Source: Cryobacterium sp. PH31-L1
GTDB lineage: Bacteria; Actinomycetota; Actinomycetes; Actinomycetales; Microbacteriaceae
Length of the DNA: 64,000 nucleotides
Reading direction: 5' to 3'
Assembly: GCF_030063145.1 (NCBI RefSeq)
Contig: NZ_JASISM010000005.1
Location: 62,001-126,000, forward strand
How positions within the stretch are numbered: position 1 is the stretch's first letter; the number at the start of each line of letters is the position of its first letter. This document shows positions 17,260 to 26,524 of the stretch, in pieces. The notes beneath the pieces were generated by a model, which saw only the letters and a program-made list of their open reading frames with translations, had not been told where the DNA came from and did no database searches. Position numbers and translations under genes: made by a program.

Positions 17260-18564
17260 CTACTCGAAGCGGGCGGTGACGGCGTCTCCGTGCGCGGGCA
17301 GTGCCTCGGCATTGGAGAGCGCCGCGATGTGGCCGGCGACCGCCCCTAGCGCTTCACGGCTGTAGCGCACGACCTGCTGCGGCCGCAGGAACGTGTAGGC
17401 ACCCAGGCCGGAGGAGAATCGTGCCGCTCCCGCAGTGGGCAGAACGTGGTTGGAGCCGGCGACGTAGTCGCCGAGGCTCACCGGCGAGTACGGTCCAAGA
17501 AAAATCGCTCCCGCGTTCTCGATTTCGGCCAGCACGGCGTCGGGATCACTCGTCTGAATCTCGAGGTGTTCCGGTGCGAAGGCGTTGCTGAACCCGGCCG
17601 CGACGTGCAGGTCATCGACCAGCACGATGGCCGACTGGCGTCCGCCGAGCGACGCGGTCACCCGTTCGCTGTGGGTAGTGGATGCCGCCAGCACGGCAAG
17701 GCGCGCCGCTACCGCATCGGCGAGTTCGATCGAATCGGTCACCAGAACGGCGGCCGCAAGTTCGTCGTGCTCGGCCTGACTGACCAGATCGGCGGCGACG
17801 AGCAGCGGGTCGGCGGCGGCATCCGCTATCACGAGAATGTCGGTGGGGCCGGCCTCCGAGTCGATGCCGGCCTGGCCGCGAATGAGCCGCTTGGCGGCCG
17901 CGACGTAGACGTTGCCGGGGCCGGTGACGATCTGCACCGGGTCGAGTCCGATGTCTTCGACGCCGTAGGCGAGGGCACCGATAGCGCCGGCGCCGCCCAT
18001 GGCATAGATCTCATCGACGCCGAGCAGGCCGGCGACGGCGAGGATGGTCGGGTGCACGCGGCCGTCGAAGTGGCTCTGCGGCGGCGAAGCGAGGGCGATG
18101 GAACGCACCCCGGAAACCTGAGCGGGCACGACGTTCATCACCACGCTCGAGGGGTAGACGGCCTTGCCGCCGGGAACGTAGAGTCCGACCCGGTTCACCG
18201 GCTGCCAGCGCTGGGTGACGGTGGCACCGGCCTCGATCGTGGTCGTCGCAGCAGGCGGAACCTGCGCGGCACTGGCCAGGCGCACCCGGCGGATGGTCTC
18301 GGTGATTGCGGTGCGCACGGCCGGGTCGAGCCCGGCGACGGCATGCGCAATGTGGCTGGCCGGAACGCGCACCTGGCCTGGACGCACCCGGTCGAGGCGT
18401 TCGGCCTGGTCGAGCAGGGCGGCTCCGCCCCGCGCTCGCACGTCGGCGATCAGTTCGGCCGCGATGTCGGTGGCGACAGCGACGCTGGTCAGGGCGCGCG
18501 GAACGGAGGCCAGGAGCGCGGCCGGCGTGGGCTCGCTTCCGCGAAGGTCAATAGTCTGGATCAT
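17260..18564 (-). CDS. hisD: Histidinol dehydrogenase
   Basis: Zinc enzyme that oxidises L-histidinol twice with NAD+ to L-histidine, the last step of histidine synthesis in the cytosol. The 434-residue protein shows the family blocks NRVGLYVPGGKAVYPSSVVM, GPGNVYVAAAKRLI, GPTDILVIAD, the catalytic FAPEHLEI and the end block HVLPTAGAARFSSGL. ATG 18562-18564 is the natural start; TAGGCT 8 nt upstream suggests a near-leaderless message. No other his genes are adjacent downstream; nrdR and pyrD follow. Confidence 0.96.
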   Translation of the reverse strand: MIQTIDLRGSEPTPAALLASVPRALTSVAVATDIAAELIADVRARGGAALLDQAERLDRVRPGQVRVPASHIAHAVAGLDPAVRTAITETIRRVRLASAAQVPPAATTTIEAGATVTQRWQPVNRVGLYVPGGKAVYPSSVVMNVVPAQVSGVRSIALASPPQSHFDGRVHPTILAVAGLLGVDEIYAMGGAGAIGALAYGVEDIGLDPVQIVTGPGNVYVAAAKRLIRGQAGIDSEAGPTDILVIADAAADPLLVAADLVSQAEHDELAAAVLVTDSIELADAVAARLAVLAASTTHSERVTASLGGRQSAIVLVDDLHVAAGFSNAFAPEHLEIQTSDPDAVLAEIENAGAIFLGPYSPVSLGDYVAGSNHVLPTAGAARFSSGLGAYTFLRPQQVVRYSREALGAVAGHIAALSNAEALPAHGDAVTARFE

Positions 18565-18572
18565 CGTGGCTT

Positions 18573-18578
18573 AGCCTA
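18573..18578 (-). promoter_or_regulatory. Candidate -10 hexamer of hisD
   Basis: TAGGCT on minus, 8 nt before the hisD ATG, within the 76-bp divergent region shared with the flavin reductase-like gene, which has its own TAGGCT at 18615-18620 on plus. Confidence 0.4.
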
Positions 18579-18640
18579 TCCGTCCATGAGGCGTAACAAT
18601 CAGTGCGCGGGAATAGGCTGAGGCTGAAACAGATTGTTGG

Positions 18641-19258
18641 TTGAGTATGCAAAGCAACGTTGAACCCCCAGTATCTACTCGGCCCGTCTCCAGCCGGCCC
18701 GCGCCTGCTGCAGTCGCTACTGACCCCGCCGTGACCCTGCCGGCGGCCCCGCCGCTGGCCGCCGACCCCAATGCGCCCGACGACCTCGCCGCGTTCAAAC
18801 ACGCGTTCCGCCGCCACGCTGCCGGTGTGGCCGCGATCACCACGCTCGACCCCGACGGCAGCCCGGTCGGCTTCACGGCGACCTCACTGGCCTCCTTGTC
18901 GGCTGTTCCGCCCCTGGCCACGTTCAACATGGCCCGCTCGGCCAGCTCCTGGGCGGCGATCGCCGCCGCCGACCGCGTGGTCATCCACATGCTGGGCGCC
19001 CAAAACCGGCCCATCGCCCAAAAGCTCGCCGGCCCCCACGCCGACCGTTTCATCGGCGATCACTGGCAGCCCGGCCCGTACGGGCTGCCAGTGTTGGCCG
19101 GGGTGACCAGCTGGATGATCGGCCGCATCGTCGAGCGCGTCTCGGTGCACAACAACGCCGTCGTGGTCGTGCAAATCGAGGGCGGCGGCATGGGCACCGA
19201 CGACGAGGCCCTGCTCTATCACGAGCGCACCTACCGGGTTCCGGGTGCCGCTGTCTAA
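18641..19258 (+). CDS. Flavin reductase-like domain protein
   Basis: A 205-residue protein with the FMN-binding flavin reductase-like domain (residues about 48-195; block FRRHAAGVAAITTLDPDGSPVGFTATSL is split by the short strand turns of the split-barrel fold). Such proteins reduce FMN with NAD(P)H for a partner monooxygenase, or bind flavin with other roles. The N-terminal 45 residues are Pro/Ala-rich. Start is TTG 18641 or, more likely, ATG 18647; no good ribosome site for either. No monooxygenase partner is adjacent. Confidence 0.82.
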   Translation: MSMQSNVEPPVSTRPVSSRPAPAAVATDPAVTLPAAPPLAADPNAPDDLAAFKHAFRRHAAGVAAITTLDPDGSPVGFTATSLASLSAVPPLATFNMARSASSWAAIAAADRVVIHMLGAQNRPIAQKLAGPHADRFIGDHWQPGPYGLPVLAGVTSWMIGRIVERVSVHNNAVVVVQIEGGGMGTDDEALLYHERTYRVPGAAV

Positions 19259-19446
19259 CCTTGCCCTGCCACATCGCGGAGCACAGGGGCAACTTTGGCG
19301 CGAGAAGCGACTTTCGTCCCCATGGCCCGCGGCAGAGCCGATGTGGCCGAAGATGTCGTCTCCTGCCCGCAGGCGGCGTCTGTGAGGCACGAAGTTGGCA
19401 TCTCGAGCGTCGTGTCCGTTCGGCCACAAAGAGTCGAGCCGCGCGG

Positions 19447-20232
19447 CTACTTCTGGGCGGCCAGCTTTTCGGCAGCCTTGCGACGACGACGTTCAGCTTC
19501 GGCCACCGCTGCCTCGGCCGGAGTCGGCGCCGTTCCGCCGAGGTGCGCTGGCTGCCACCACTGGCCGTCGCCGGGCACCGAATACTCCGCCTGAACGGCG
19601 TCAACGAGGGCCTGCAGGGTGTCGTGGAGCCGCAAGGTGGTCACCGCGACGTCGTCGTCAACGCGGCCAGCGGCATGCGCTGAAAAAGGTTCCCCAAAGC
19701 GGATGCTGACCGGCACGCCGAGCCGCTCCCGCAGCGTCGAACGATGGTTCTTGGTCATCAGCCGATGCCCGCCCCACACCGCCACCGGAATGATAGGCAC
19801 GTTTGCGGCCAGTGCCATGCGCACCGCACCCGTCTTGAGCTCCCGCACGGTGAACGAGGCGTTGACTCCGCCCTCAGGGAAGACTCCGAGCAGTTCGCCG
19901 GCGCGCAGGGCCTCGACGGCCTCCGCGTAGGCCGCGCCGCCGCTCTCCATGTCGACCGAGATGTGCTTCATGCCGCGCAGCAGGGGCCCGACCAGTTTCT
20001 GGTCGAAGGCACCCTTCTTGGCCATGAACCGGATATGGCGGCGGTTGTGCAGCCAGGTCACCCACTCGACCAGGGCGAAGTCCAGGTACCCGAAGTGGGT
20101 GATGGCGAGGACAGCTCCTCCGGTGGCCGGCAGTTGCCCGGTCCCGGTGACGGTGCGGCGCACTCGAAGCAGTCCGAACAGGGCTCGCCCGGCTCCGATG
20201 GCGGCCTGGTAGATCGGCTCTCGCGTGTGCAT
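19447..20232 (-). CDS. 1-acyl-sn-glycerol-3-phosphate acyltransferase-family protein (first copy)
   Basis: PlsC-family acyltransferase of phospholipid synthesis, acting at the inner membrane face. The 261-residue protein has the catalytic H-x4-D motif in ITHFGYLDFAL and the glycerol-phosphate-binding block FPEGGVNASF in place of the usual FPEGTR. The C-terminus is a Lys/Arg/Ala-rich helix (AEAERRRRKAAEKLAAQK). ATG 20230-20232 follows TAGGCT by 6 nt and has no ribosome site. A second, more canonical family member lies at 51874. The FPEGG variant suggests a different acceptor, but this is inference. Confidence 0.85.
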   Translation of the reverse strand: MHTREPIYQAAIGAGRALFGLLRVRRTVTGTGQLPATGGAVLAITHFGYLDFALVEWVTWLHNRRHIRFMAKKGAFDQKLVGPLLRGMKHISVDMESGGAAYAEAVEALRAGELLGVFPEGGVNASFTVRELKTGAVRMALAANVPIIPVAVWGGHRLMTKNHRSTLRERLGVPVSIRFGEPFSAHAAGRVDDDVAVTTLRLHDTLQALVDAVQAEYSVPGDGQWWQPAHLGGTAPTPAEAAVAEAERRRRKAAEKLAAQK

Positions 20233-20238
20233 GCAACC

Positions 20239-20244
20239 AGCCTA
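20239..20244 (-). promoter_or_regulatory. Candidate -10 hexamer, leaderless start of acyltransferase gene
   Basis: TAGGCT on minus with a 6-nt gap (GGTTGC) to the ATG. No ribosome site fits in that gap, supporting a leaderless message. Confidence 0.5.
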
Positions 20245-20298
20245 GGCTGGCATCCTGTCAGTCATCTGCGGCCCGCGGTGAAGAAATTCGGTCGAGGA

Positions 20299-23200
20299 TC
20301 AGGTCAGGCAGTTCGGGCCGAGAATACTCTTGAGCTCGCCGAACAGGTCGGCACTCACCTTCACCCGGTGCGGCAGCTCGAATACCCGGGCCACGTCACC
20401 CTTGACCAGTTTGAGGCGCACCTCGGCGTCGCCGGCATGGCGCTTGAGAATCTCACCGAGCGCACTCACCGTGTCCGTCGTCGCACGGGCCTCCCCCACA
20501 GTGATCGAGACCATGCTCTGGTCGGAACCCTGCCCGAGCTCGGGCTGGAACACGCTGAACGCGTGCAGGTTCATGCCGTCGTCGCGCAGGCTCACCCGTC
20601 CGCGCACCACGACGACCGAGTCGCTGATCAGATCAGGCGCAAACTCGAGATAGGCCTTGCCCATGAACATCGCGGTGATCTCACCGCCGAAGTCCTCGAC
20701 CTGGATCATGCCGTACTGGTTGCCCGACTTCTTCGCGACACGGTGCTGCACGCTGGTGATCAGGCCGGCCACGGTCACCGTGTCGCCGTCCTCGGTCGAC
20801 TCTGAGGCAATCAAGTCGGCGATCGTGGTGCTCGCATGCTTGGCGAGCGGTATCTCGAGCCCGGCGAGCGGATGGTCGGACACGTAGAGACCGAGCATGT
20901 CGCGTTCGTAGGCGAGCTTCTCCTTCTTGCTCCACTCGGGCCGGTCTGGCACCTGCTCGGTGTCCTGCGGTTCGTCGAACAGGCTGTCGAAGTCGAACCC
21001 GATGTTGCCGTTGCTCTCTTCGCGCTTGATCTTGACAGCCGATTCGACGGCGGATTCGTGAATCTCAACCATGCCGCGCCGCGTCGCGCCGAGCGAGTCG
21101 AACGCCCCGGCCTTGACCAGGGATTCGATCGTGCGCTTGTTGGCGACCGGAAGCGGCACCTTGCGCAGAAAGTCGTGGAACGACTCGAAGCGCCCCTTCT
21201 CCTCGCGAGCACCGCGAATGGCCTCGACCACGTTGAAGCCCACGTTGCGCACGGCACCCAAACCAAAGCGGATGTCCGTACCCACGGCCGCGAAGAAACC
21301 GATCGACTCGTTGACGTCGGGTGCCAGCACCTGGATGCCCATGCGGCGGCACTCGTTGAGGTAGAGCGCGAGCTTGTCGCGGGAGTCGCCGACGCTCGTG
21401 AGCAGGGCTGCCATGTATTCGGCCGGGTAGACGGCCTTGAGGTAGGCGGTCCAGTAGGACAGCACGCCATAGGCGGCAGAGTGTGCCTTGTTGAAGGCGT
21501 AATCGGAGAACGGCAGCAGGATATTCCAGACCGTGGTGACGGCATCCATGGAATAGCCGCGGTCCTGCATGCCCTTGGAGAAGCCCTCGAACTGCTTGTC
21601 TAGCTCGGACTTCTTCTTCTTACCCATCGCCCGGCGCAGCAGGTCGGCTTCACCGAGCGTGAAGCCGGCGAGCACCTGCGCGATCGACATGACCTGCTCC
21701 TGGTACACGATCAGGCCGTAGGTGTTGCCGATGACGTCCTTCAGGGCCTCTTCGAGCTCCTCGTGGATCGGGATGATCTCCTGCACGCCGGTTTTACGCA
21801 GCGCATAATTGGTGTGCGAGTTGGCGCCCATGGGGCCGGGCCGGTAGAGCGCGATCACGGCCGAGATGTCTTCGAAGTTGTCGGGTTTCATGAGCCGCAG
21901 CAGGGCCCGCATCGGGCCGCCGTCCAGCTGGAACACGCCGAGGGTGTCGCCGCGGGCGAGCAGTTCGTATGCGGCCGGGTCTTCGAGGCCAAGGTCCTCG
22001 AGTACGGGTCGGTGGCCGCGGTTCACGGCGATGTTGTCGAGCGTGTCGTCGATGATGGTGAGGTTGCGCAGCCCCAAAAAGTCCATCTTGATCAGCCCGA
22101 GGGCTTCGGAAGCCGGGTAGTCGAATTGGGTGACTACCTGGCCATCCGCTTCACGTTTCATGATCGGGATGATGTCGATCAGGGGATCGCTCGACATGAT
22201 CACGCCGGCGGCGTGCACGCCCCACTGCCGTTTGAGGTTTTCGAGGCCGAGAGCGGTGTCGAAGACGGTGCGGGCCTCGGGGTCACTCTCGATCACGGCG
22301 CGGAAGTCGGCTGCTTCGCGGTAGCGCGGGTGGTCCTTGTCGAACATGCCGGTGAGGGGCACATCCTTACCCATGATGGCCGGCGGCATGGCCTTAGTGA
22401 GCTTGTCGCCCATACCGAACGGAAAGCCGAGCACGCGGGAGGCATCTTTCAGGGCCTGCTTGGCCTTGATGGTGCCGTAGGTGACGATCTGGGCGACGCG
22501 TTCCTCGCCGTACTTCTCGGTGACGTACTTGATGACCTCACCGCGGCGACGCTCGTCGAAGTCGACGTCGAAGTCGGGCATGGAGACACGGTCGGGGTTG
22601 AGGAACCGCTCAAAGATGAGGCCGTGCACGAGCGGGTCGAGGTCGGTGATGCCCATCGCGTAGGCGACCATCGAGCCGGCACCCGAACCACGGCCGGGGC
22701 CGACGCGGATTCCCTGCTGCTTGGACCACATGATGAAGTCGGCGACGACCAGAAAGTAGCCGGGAAACCCCATCTGCACGATGATGCCGATTTCGTAGTC
22801 GGCACGCTTCCGCACATCTGCGGGGATGCCCTTCGGGTAGCGCTTGGCCAGCCCGATCTCGTTCTCCTTGATGAACCAGCTTTCCTCGTTCTCACCCTCC
22901 GGGCAGGGAAAACGGGGCATGTAGTTGGCTTGGGTGTTGAATTCCACCTCGCAGCGCTCGGCGATGAGCAGCGTGTTGTCGCAGGACTCGGGGTGGTCCC
23001 GAAACAGGTGCCGCATCTGCGCGGCTGTTTTGAGGTAGAACTCGTTGGAGTCGAACTTGAACCGGTTCGGGTCGTCGAGGGTCGACGCCGACTGCACGCA
23101 GAGCAGCGCGGCGTGCGCGGTGGCATCGTGAGCGTGGGTGTAATGCAGGTCGTTGCTGGCCAGCAGCGGCAGGTCGAGCTCCTTGGCCAGCTTGAGCAGG

Positions 23201-23829
23201 TCGGTCATGGTGCGGCGCTCGATGTCGATGCCGTGGTCCATGATCTCGCAGAAGAAGTTCTCCTTGCCGAAGATGTCCTGGAAGTCGCCGGCGGCCTTCT
23301 TGGCCTCCTCGTACTGACCGAGGCGCAGGCGGGTCTGCACCTCGCCACCGACGCATCCCGTGGTGCCGATCAAGCCTTTGGAGAACTGGCTGAGCAGTTC
23401 GCGGTCCATGCGCGGTTTGAAGTAGTAGCCCTCGAGGCTTGCCTTCGACGAGAGCCGGAACAGGTTGTGCATGCCCGCCGTGTTCTCGGAGAGCAGCGTC
23501 ATGTGCGTGTATGAGCCGGCGCCACCGACGTCGTCACGGTTCTGGCCGCTCGTACCCCAGCGAACCCGGGTCTTGTCGCGCCGATCGGTGCCCGGGGTGA
23601 TGTACGCCTCCGTGCCGATGATCGGCTTGATGCCGGCGTCGGTCGCGCTCTTCCAAAAATCGAATGCTCCGAACACGTTGCCGTGGTCGGTGATCGCGAC
23701 CGCCGGCATCCCCTGCTCGACTGCCGCCTTGATCAGGGGTTTCACCCGGGCGGCGCCGTCGAGCATGGAATATTCGCTGTGCACGTGCAGGTGGACGAAA
23801 TTGTCAGTGGCACTGACCGGGTTACTCAC
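20299..23829 (-). CDS. dnaE: DNA polymerase III alpha subunit
   Basis: Replicative polymerase, 1176 residues, DnaE1 type. The N-terminal PHP domain keeps all nine metal-ligand positions known from mycobacterial DnaE1 (HLHVH at 13-17, D24 region, TDHGN, GTEAY, YTHMTL, TGCVGG, SNDLHYTH), so intrinsic 3'-5' proofreading is likely. The polymerase palm has PDFDVDFDERRRGEVI; then helix-hairpin-helix (LVKAGAFDSLG), OB fold (VTVAGLITSVQHR) and C-terminal tau-binding region. GTG start with GGAG 6 nt upstream. It follows the rluD-like gene by 48 bp. Confidence 0.97.
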   Translation of the reverse strand: MSNPVSATDNFVHLHVHSEYSMLDGAARVKPLIKAAVEQGMPAVAITDHGNVFGAFDFWKSATDAGIKPIIGTEAYITPGTDRRDKTRVRWGTSGQNRDDVGGAGSYTHMTLLSENTAGMHNLFRLSSKASLEGYYFKPRMDRELLSQFSKGLIGTTGCVGGEVQTRLRLGQYEEAKKAAGDFQDIFGKENFFCEIMDHGIDIERRTMTDLLKLAKELDLPLLASNDLHYTHAHDATAHAALLCVQSASTLDDPNRFKFDSNEFYLKTAAQMRHLFRDHPESCDNTLLIAERCEVEFNTQANYMPRFPCPEGENEESWFIKENEIGLAKRYPKGIPADVRKRADYEIGIIVQMGFPGYFLVVADFIMWSKQQGIRVGPGRGSGAGSMVAYAMGITDLDPLVHGLIFERFLNPDRVSMPDFDVDFDERRRGEVIKYVTEKYGEERVAQIVTYGTIKAKQALKDASRVLGFPFGMGDKLTKAMPPAIMGKDVPLTGMFDKDHPRYREAADFRAVIESDPEARTVFDTALGLENLKRQWGVHAAGVIMSSDPLIDIIPIMKREADGQVVTQFDYPASEALGLIKMDFLGLRNLTIIDDTLDNIAVNRGHRPVLEDLGLEDPAAYELLARGDTLGVFQLDGGPMRALLRLMKPDNFEDISAVIALYRPGPMGANSHTNYALRKTGVQEIIPIHEELEEALKDVIGNTYGLIVYQEQVMSIAQVLAGFTLGEADLLRRAMGKKKKSELDKQFEGFSKGMQDRGYSMDAVTTVWNILLPFSDYAFNKAHSAAYGVLSYWTAYLKAVYPAEYMAALLTSVGDSRDKLALYLNECRRMGIQVLAPDVNESIGFFAAVGTDIRFGLGAVRNVGFNVVEAIRGAREEKGRFESFHDFLRKVPLPVANKRTIESLVKAGAFDSLGATRRGMVEIHESAVESAVKIKREESNGNIGFDFDSLFDEPQDTEQVPDRPEWSKKEKLAYERDMLGLYVSDHPLAGLEIPLAKHASTTIADLIASESTEDGDTVTVAGLITSVQHRVAKKSGNQYGMIQVEDFGGEITAMFMGKAYLEFAPDLISDSVVVVRGRVSLRDDGMNLHAFSVFQPELGQGSDQSMVSITVGEARATTDTVSALGEILKRHAGDAEVRLKLVKGDVARVFELPHRVKVSADLFGELKSILGPNCLT

Positions 23830-23877
23830 AGGGACTCCGACGAGTTGGTGGAACGGTTAGGGACGAGTCGGCCTCGG

Positions 23878-24828
23878 TCAATCTCCGCGCAGCACCGCGA
23901 GGGCGTGCGAGAGGTCGGCCGGGTAGTCGGCGTTGTAGGTGACCCACTCGTGGCTGTCCGGGTGGGTGAACGCCAGCTGTTTGGCGTGCAGCCACTGGCG
24001 TTTCAGCCCAAGCCGGGCGGTGATCGACGGATCGGCACCGTACATCGCGTCGCCGACACACGGATGCCGCTGGGCCGTCATGTGCACCCGAATCTGATGG
24101 GTTCGTCCCGTCTCCAAGTGCACCTCGAGCAGGGAACCGAAGGGGAAGGCTTCCAGGGTCTCGTAGTGGGTGATCGAGGGCTTGCCGTCGGCCATGACCG
24201 CGAACTTCCAATCCGACCGCGGGTGGCGGCCGATCGGGGCGTCGATGGTTCCGGTGAGCGGGTCGGGGTGGCCCTGCACGACCGTGTGGTAGATCTTCTC
24301 GACCTCGCGGTCGTGGAACGCCTTCTTGAGCGCCACATAGGCCGTCTCCGACTTGGCGACGACCATGAGGCCGCTCGTGCCCACGTCAAGGCGGTGCACG
24401 ATTCCCGCGCGCTCGGCGGCACCGGAGGTAGCGATGCGAAAACCCGCGGCGGCGAGAGCACCGGGTACGGTCGGTCCGGTCCAGCCGACGCTCGCGTGCG
24501 CGGCGACTCCGGCCGGCTTGTTGATCACGATAATGCTCTCATCGTCGTGCACAACGGTGAGGTCGGGAACCGCGATGGGGATGACACGTAGAGGCTGCTT
24601 GGGCTGCCAGGTCACTTCAATCCAGCTACCGGCCCGTAAACGATCGGACTTGCCCACCACAGTGCCGTCGAGTAAGACGCCACCGGCCTCCGACACCTCG
24701 GCGGCGAAGCTGCGGGAAAAGCCGAACAGCTTGGCCAGGCCGGCATCGACGCGCACGCCTTCAAGTCCGTCCGGCAGGGGCAGCGAACGCCGCTCCGGCG
24801 GGCTTGACAGGTCGAGGGATGCAGTCAT
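23878..24828 (-). CDS. RluD-family 23S rRNA pseudouridine synthase
   Basis: Converts specific uridines of large-subunit rRNA to pseudouridine. The 316-residue protein has an N-terminal S4 RNA-binding domain (about residues 22-75) and the RluA/RluD catalytic domain with motif [15 protein letters not shown], catalytic D148, and the later motif [13 protein letters not shown] overlaps the lspA stop by 4 bp. Actinobacteria usually carry this gene directly after lspA. Whether it modifies the RluD sites is inferred from family only. Confidence 0.92.
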   Translation of the reverse strand: MTASLDLSSPPERRSLPLPDGLEGVRVDAGLAKLFGFSRSFAAEVSEAGGVLLDGTVVGKSDRLRAGSWIEVTWQPKQPLRVIPIAVPDLTVVHDDESIIVINKPAGVAAHASVGWTGPTVPGALAAAGFRIATSGAAERAGIVHRLDVGTSGLMVVAKSETAYVALKKAFHDREVEKIYHTVVQGHPDPLTGTIDAPIGRHPRSDWKFAVMADGKPSITHYETLEAFPFGSLLEVHLETGRTHQIRVHMTAQRHPCVGDAMYGADPSITARLGLKRQWLHAKQLAFTHPDSHEWVTYNADYPADLSHALAVLRGD

Positions 24829-25463
24829 GGCCGGGCCTCAGCCTCGGGGGCCGGTCGTTCGCGGCTGGGGGCAACGGTGTCGCTGGCGGTGGTATCGGGG
24901 GTCACAGCATCCGTTTGTTTCAGTATGGGGGTGGCAGTCTTGCTGTCGGCCACGACCTTGTTGCCGTCAAGGCCAATGCCGCGAATGGTCAGGATCATGA
25001 AGATGACCATGCTGCTAACGATGGCCATGTCGGCGACGTTGTAGATCGCCGGCAGCAGCCACGGTGTGGAGATGAAGTCGACGACGTGCCCGACCCCGAA
25101 GCCGGGTTCGCGCAGAAGCCGGTCGGTCAGGTTGCCGAGCACTCCGCCGAGCAGCAGTCCGAAGACGAGACCCCAGGTAAACGAGTGGATGCGCCGGGCA
25201 AACCAGGCGATGAAAACGACGACAGCGGCGGCGATGATGGAGAAGATCCAGGTGGATCCGCTGGCCAGGGAGAACGCCGCGCCCGGGTTCCGAACGAAGT
25301 GCAGTTGCAGAACGTCGTTCAGAACCCGAATCACGGAACCCTCGGTCATCGAAGCGACGACGAGGTACTTGCTGACTTGATCGAGCGCGTAAACGCTCAG
25401 CGCGACGAGGGCTAGAACGATAAGCGCTCGCGAACGCTTCTTCGTTCGGGCCCTATGCTCCAA
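24825..25463 (-). CDS. lspA: Lipoprotein signal peptidase (signal peptidase II)
   Basis: Inner-membrane aspartyl protease that removes the signal peptide from lipid-modified prolipoproteins, such as the two binding lipoproteins in this window. 212 residues with four helices; conserved blocks are [29 protein letters not shown] (D129) and YNVADMAI (D145), the last two giving the expected catalytic Asp pair. The C-terminal 45 residues are a hydrophilic Thr/Pro-rich tail, longer than in E. coli. The start is a TTG overlapping the divIVA end by 11 bp; no ATG or GTG fits before the first helix. Confidence 0.94.
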   Translation of the reverse strand: MEHRARTKKRSRALIVLALVALSVYALDQVSKYLVVASMTEGSVIRVLNDVLQLHFVRNPGAAFSLASGSTWIFSIIAAAVVVFIAWFARRIHSFTWGLVFGLLLGGVLGNLTDRLLREPGFGVGHVVDFISTPWLLPAIYNVADMAIVSSMVIFMILTIRGIGLDGNKVVADSKTATPILKQTDAVTPDTTASDTVAPSRERPAPEAEARP

Positions 25464-26064
25464 AGCCCTGGAAGCTGGGCTTCGGCGCGTTGCCGGCGTC
25501 GACCGAGGTCGCGTCGAGGTCGTGGAGCTGGCCCTCGATGTAGCTCTTGAGCTTCAGGCGGTACTCGCGCTCGAACGTACGCAGCTCGTCGATCTTGCCT
25601 TCGAGCGTTGAACGCTCCTGGTCGAGCTTCTGCAGTTGAACGCGCTGCTGGGTCTCGGCTTCGGCGATGACGCGCGCGGCGGTGGCGTGGCCTTCAGCGA
25701 TCAGTGCGTCGCGCTTCTCAGCGCCTTCCTTGACGTGCTCTTCGTGCAGGCGGCGAGCCAGCTGCAGCAGGTTGGTCGTGCCAGCCGTCTCGTCGATCGG
25801 TGCGGCGGCGACAGCGGCAACCGGAGCGGCGACGGGTTCGACCACGACGGGCTCAGCGACGACGGCAGCGACCGGAGCGGCCTCAGCTGCCGGGGCGACG
25901 CCCTCGCCGACCTGGCCGCGCAGTTCCTCGTTCTCCTTGGTCAGGCGACGCAGTTCGACAACGACCTCGTCGAGAAAGTCATCGACCTCGTCCTGGTCGT
26001 ATCCCTCACGGAACTTGGTCGACTGGAACCTTTTGTTGACTACATCTTCCGGAGTTAGCGCCAT
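25453..26064 (-). CDS. divIVA: DivIVA/Wag31 polar growth protein
   Basis: Cytoskeleton-like coiled-coil protein that marks curved membrane at poles and septa and directs wall growth in Actinobacteria. 203 residues: N-terminal membrane-binding domain MALTPEDVVNKRFQSTKFRE, coiled coil (DDFLDEVVVELRRLTKENEEL), an Ala/Pro/Val-rich linker of about 45 residues (75-115), then a second long coiled coil to the end. ATG 26062-26064 with GAGGGTGG 8 nt upstream. It follows yggT after 149 bp and probably has its own promoter. Confidence 0.95.
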   Translation of the reverse strand: MALTPEDVVNKRFQSTKFREGYDQDEVDDFLDEVVVELRRLTKENEELRGQVGEGVAPAAEAAPVAAVVAEPVVVEPVAAPVAAVAAAPIDETAGTTNLLQLARRLHEEHVKEGAEKRDALIAEGHATAARVIAEAETQQRVQLQKLDQERSTLEGKIDELRTFEREYRLKLKSYIEGQLHDLDATSVDAGNAPKPSFQGFGA

Positions 26065-26086
26065 GGCTTTCCACCCTCAAAACTTG

Positions 26087-26115
26087 TATTTATTGTGAAC
26101 ATTTGACTGACTCAA
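26087..26115 (-). promoter_or_regulatory. Candidate divIVA promoter
   Basis: On minus, TTGAGT (26110-26115) and TAAATA (26087-26092) are 17 bp apart, in a markedly AT-rich stretch for this genome. CTTGAG occurs twice nearby. A start near 26080 would leave a short leader with the ribosome site. Confidence 0.35.
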
Positions 26116-26213
26116 GCCCATGATTGGCTCAAGTATTTTGTTGACTAGGGGCTGCCGACGAGCAAGTACAGGACTCACGGCGAACCAGTCGTCCGACAAG
26201 GATACATGCCCCG

Positions 26214-26516
26214 CTAGGCGCGTTGTATTATTCCTGCCACGGTCATGCCGACGATGCAGCAAAGCATCGTCAGTGTGAAACCGAAATCCAAAGCGATGGG
26301 CCCGATGCGAAGCGGCGGAACCAGACGACGGAAGAAACGTACCGGCGGATCGGTCAGCGTGTAGACGAGTTCGACGAATACCAGCAGGACACCCTGTGGG
26401 CGCCAAGCCCGGTTGACACCGCGCACGAGGTCGATGATGAATCGACCCCACAGCACGAGGAAGTACATGAAGAACACGAAATAGAGAAGATTCCCCAGAA
26501 TTGATAGACCAGTCAC
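26214..26516 (-). CDS. YggT-family membrane protein
   Basis: A 100-residue integral-membrane protein of the YggT family, with two hydrophobic regions (about 8-28 and 78-97) flanking the conserved TDPPVRFFRRLVPPLRIG loop. It sits between sepF and divIVA, the usual place in Gram-positive division clusters; a role in septum or membrane positioning is suspected but unproven. GTG start, 8 bp after the sepF stop. Confidence 0.9.
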   Translation of the reverse strand: MTGLSILGNLLYFVFFMYFLVLWGRFIIDLVRGVNRAWRPQGVLLVFVELVYTLTDPPVRFFRRLVPPLRIGPIALDFGFTLTMLCCIVGMTVAGIIQRA

Positions 26517-26524
26517 ACTTAAGT

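Noticed and set aside
21763-23514. Open frame of 583 codons on plus
   Set aside because: Antisense to dnaE, composition dominated by Val, Gly, Asp and Glu as expected for a shadow.
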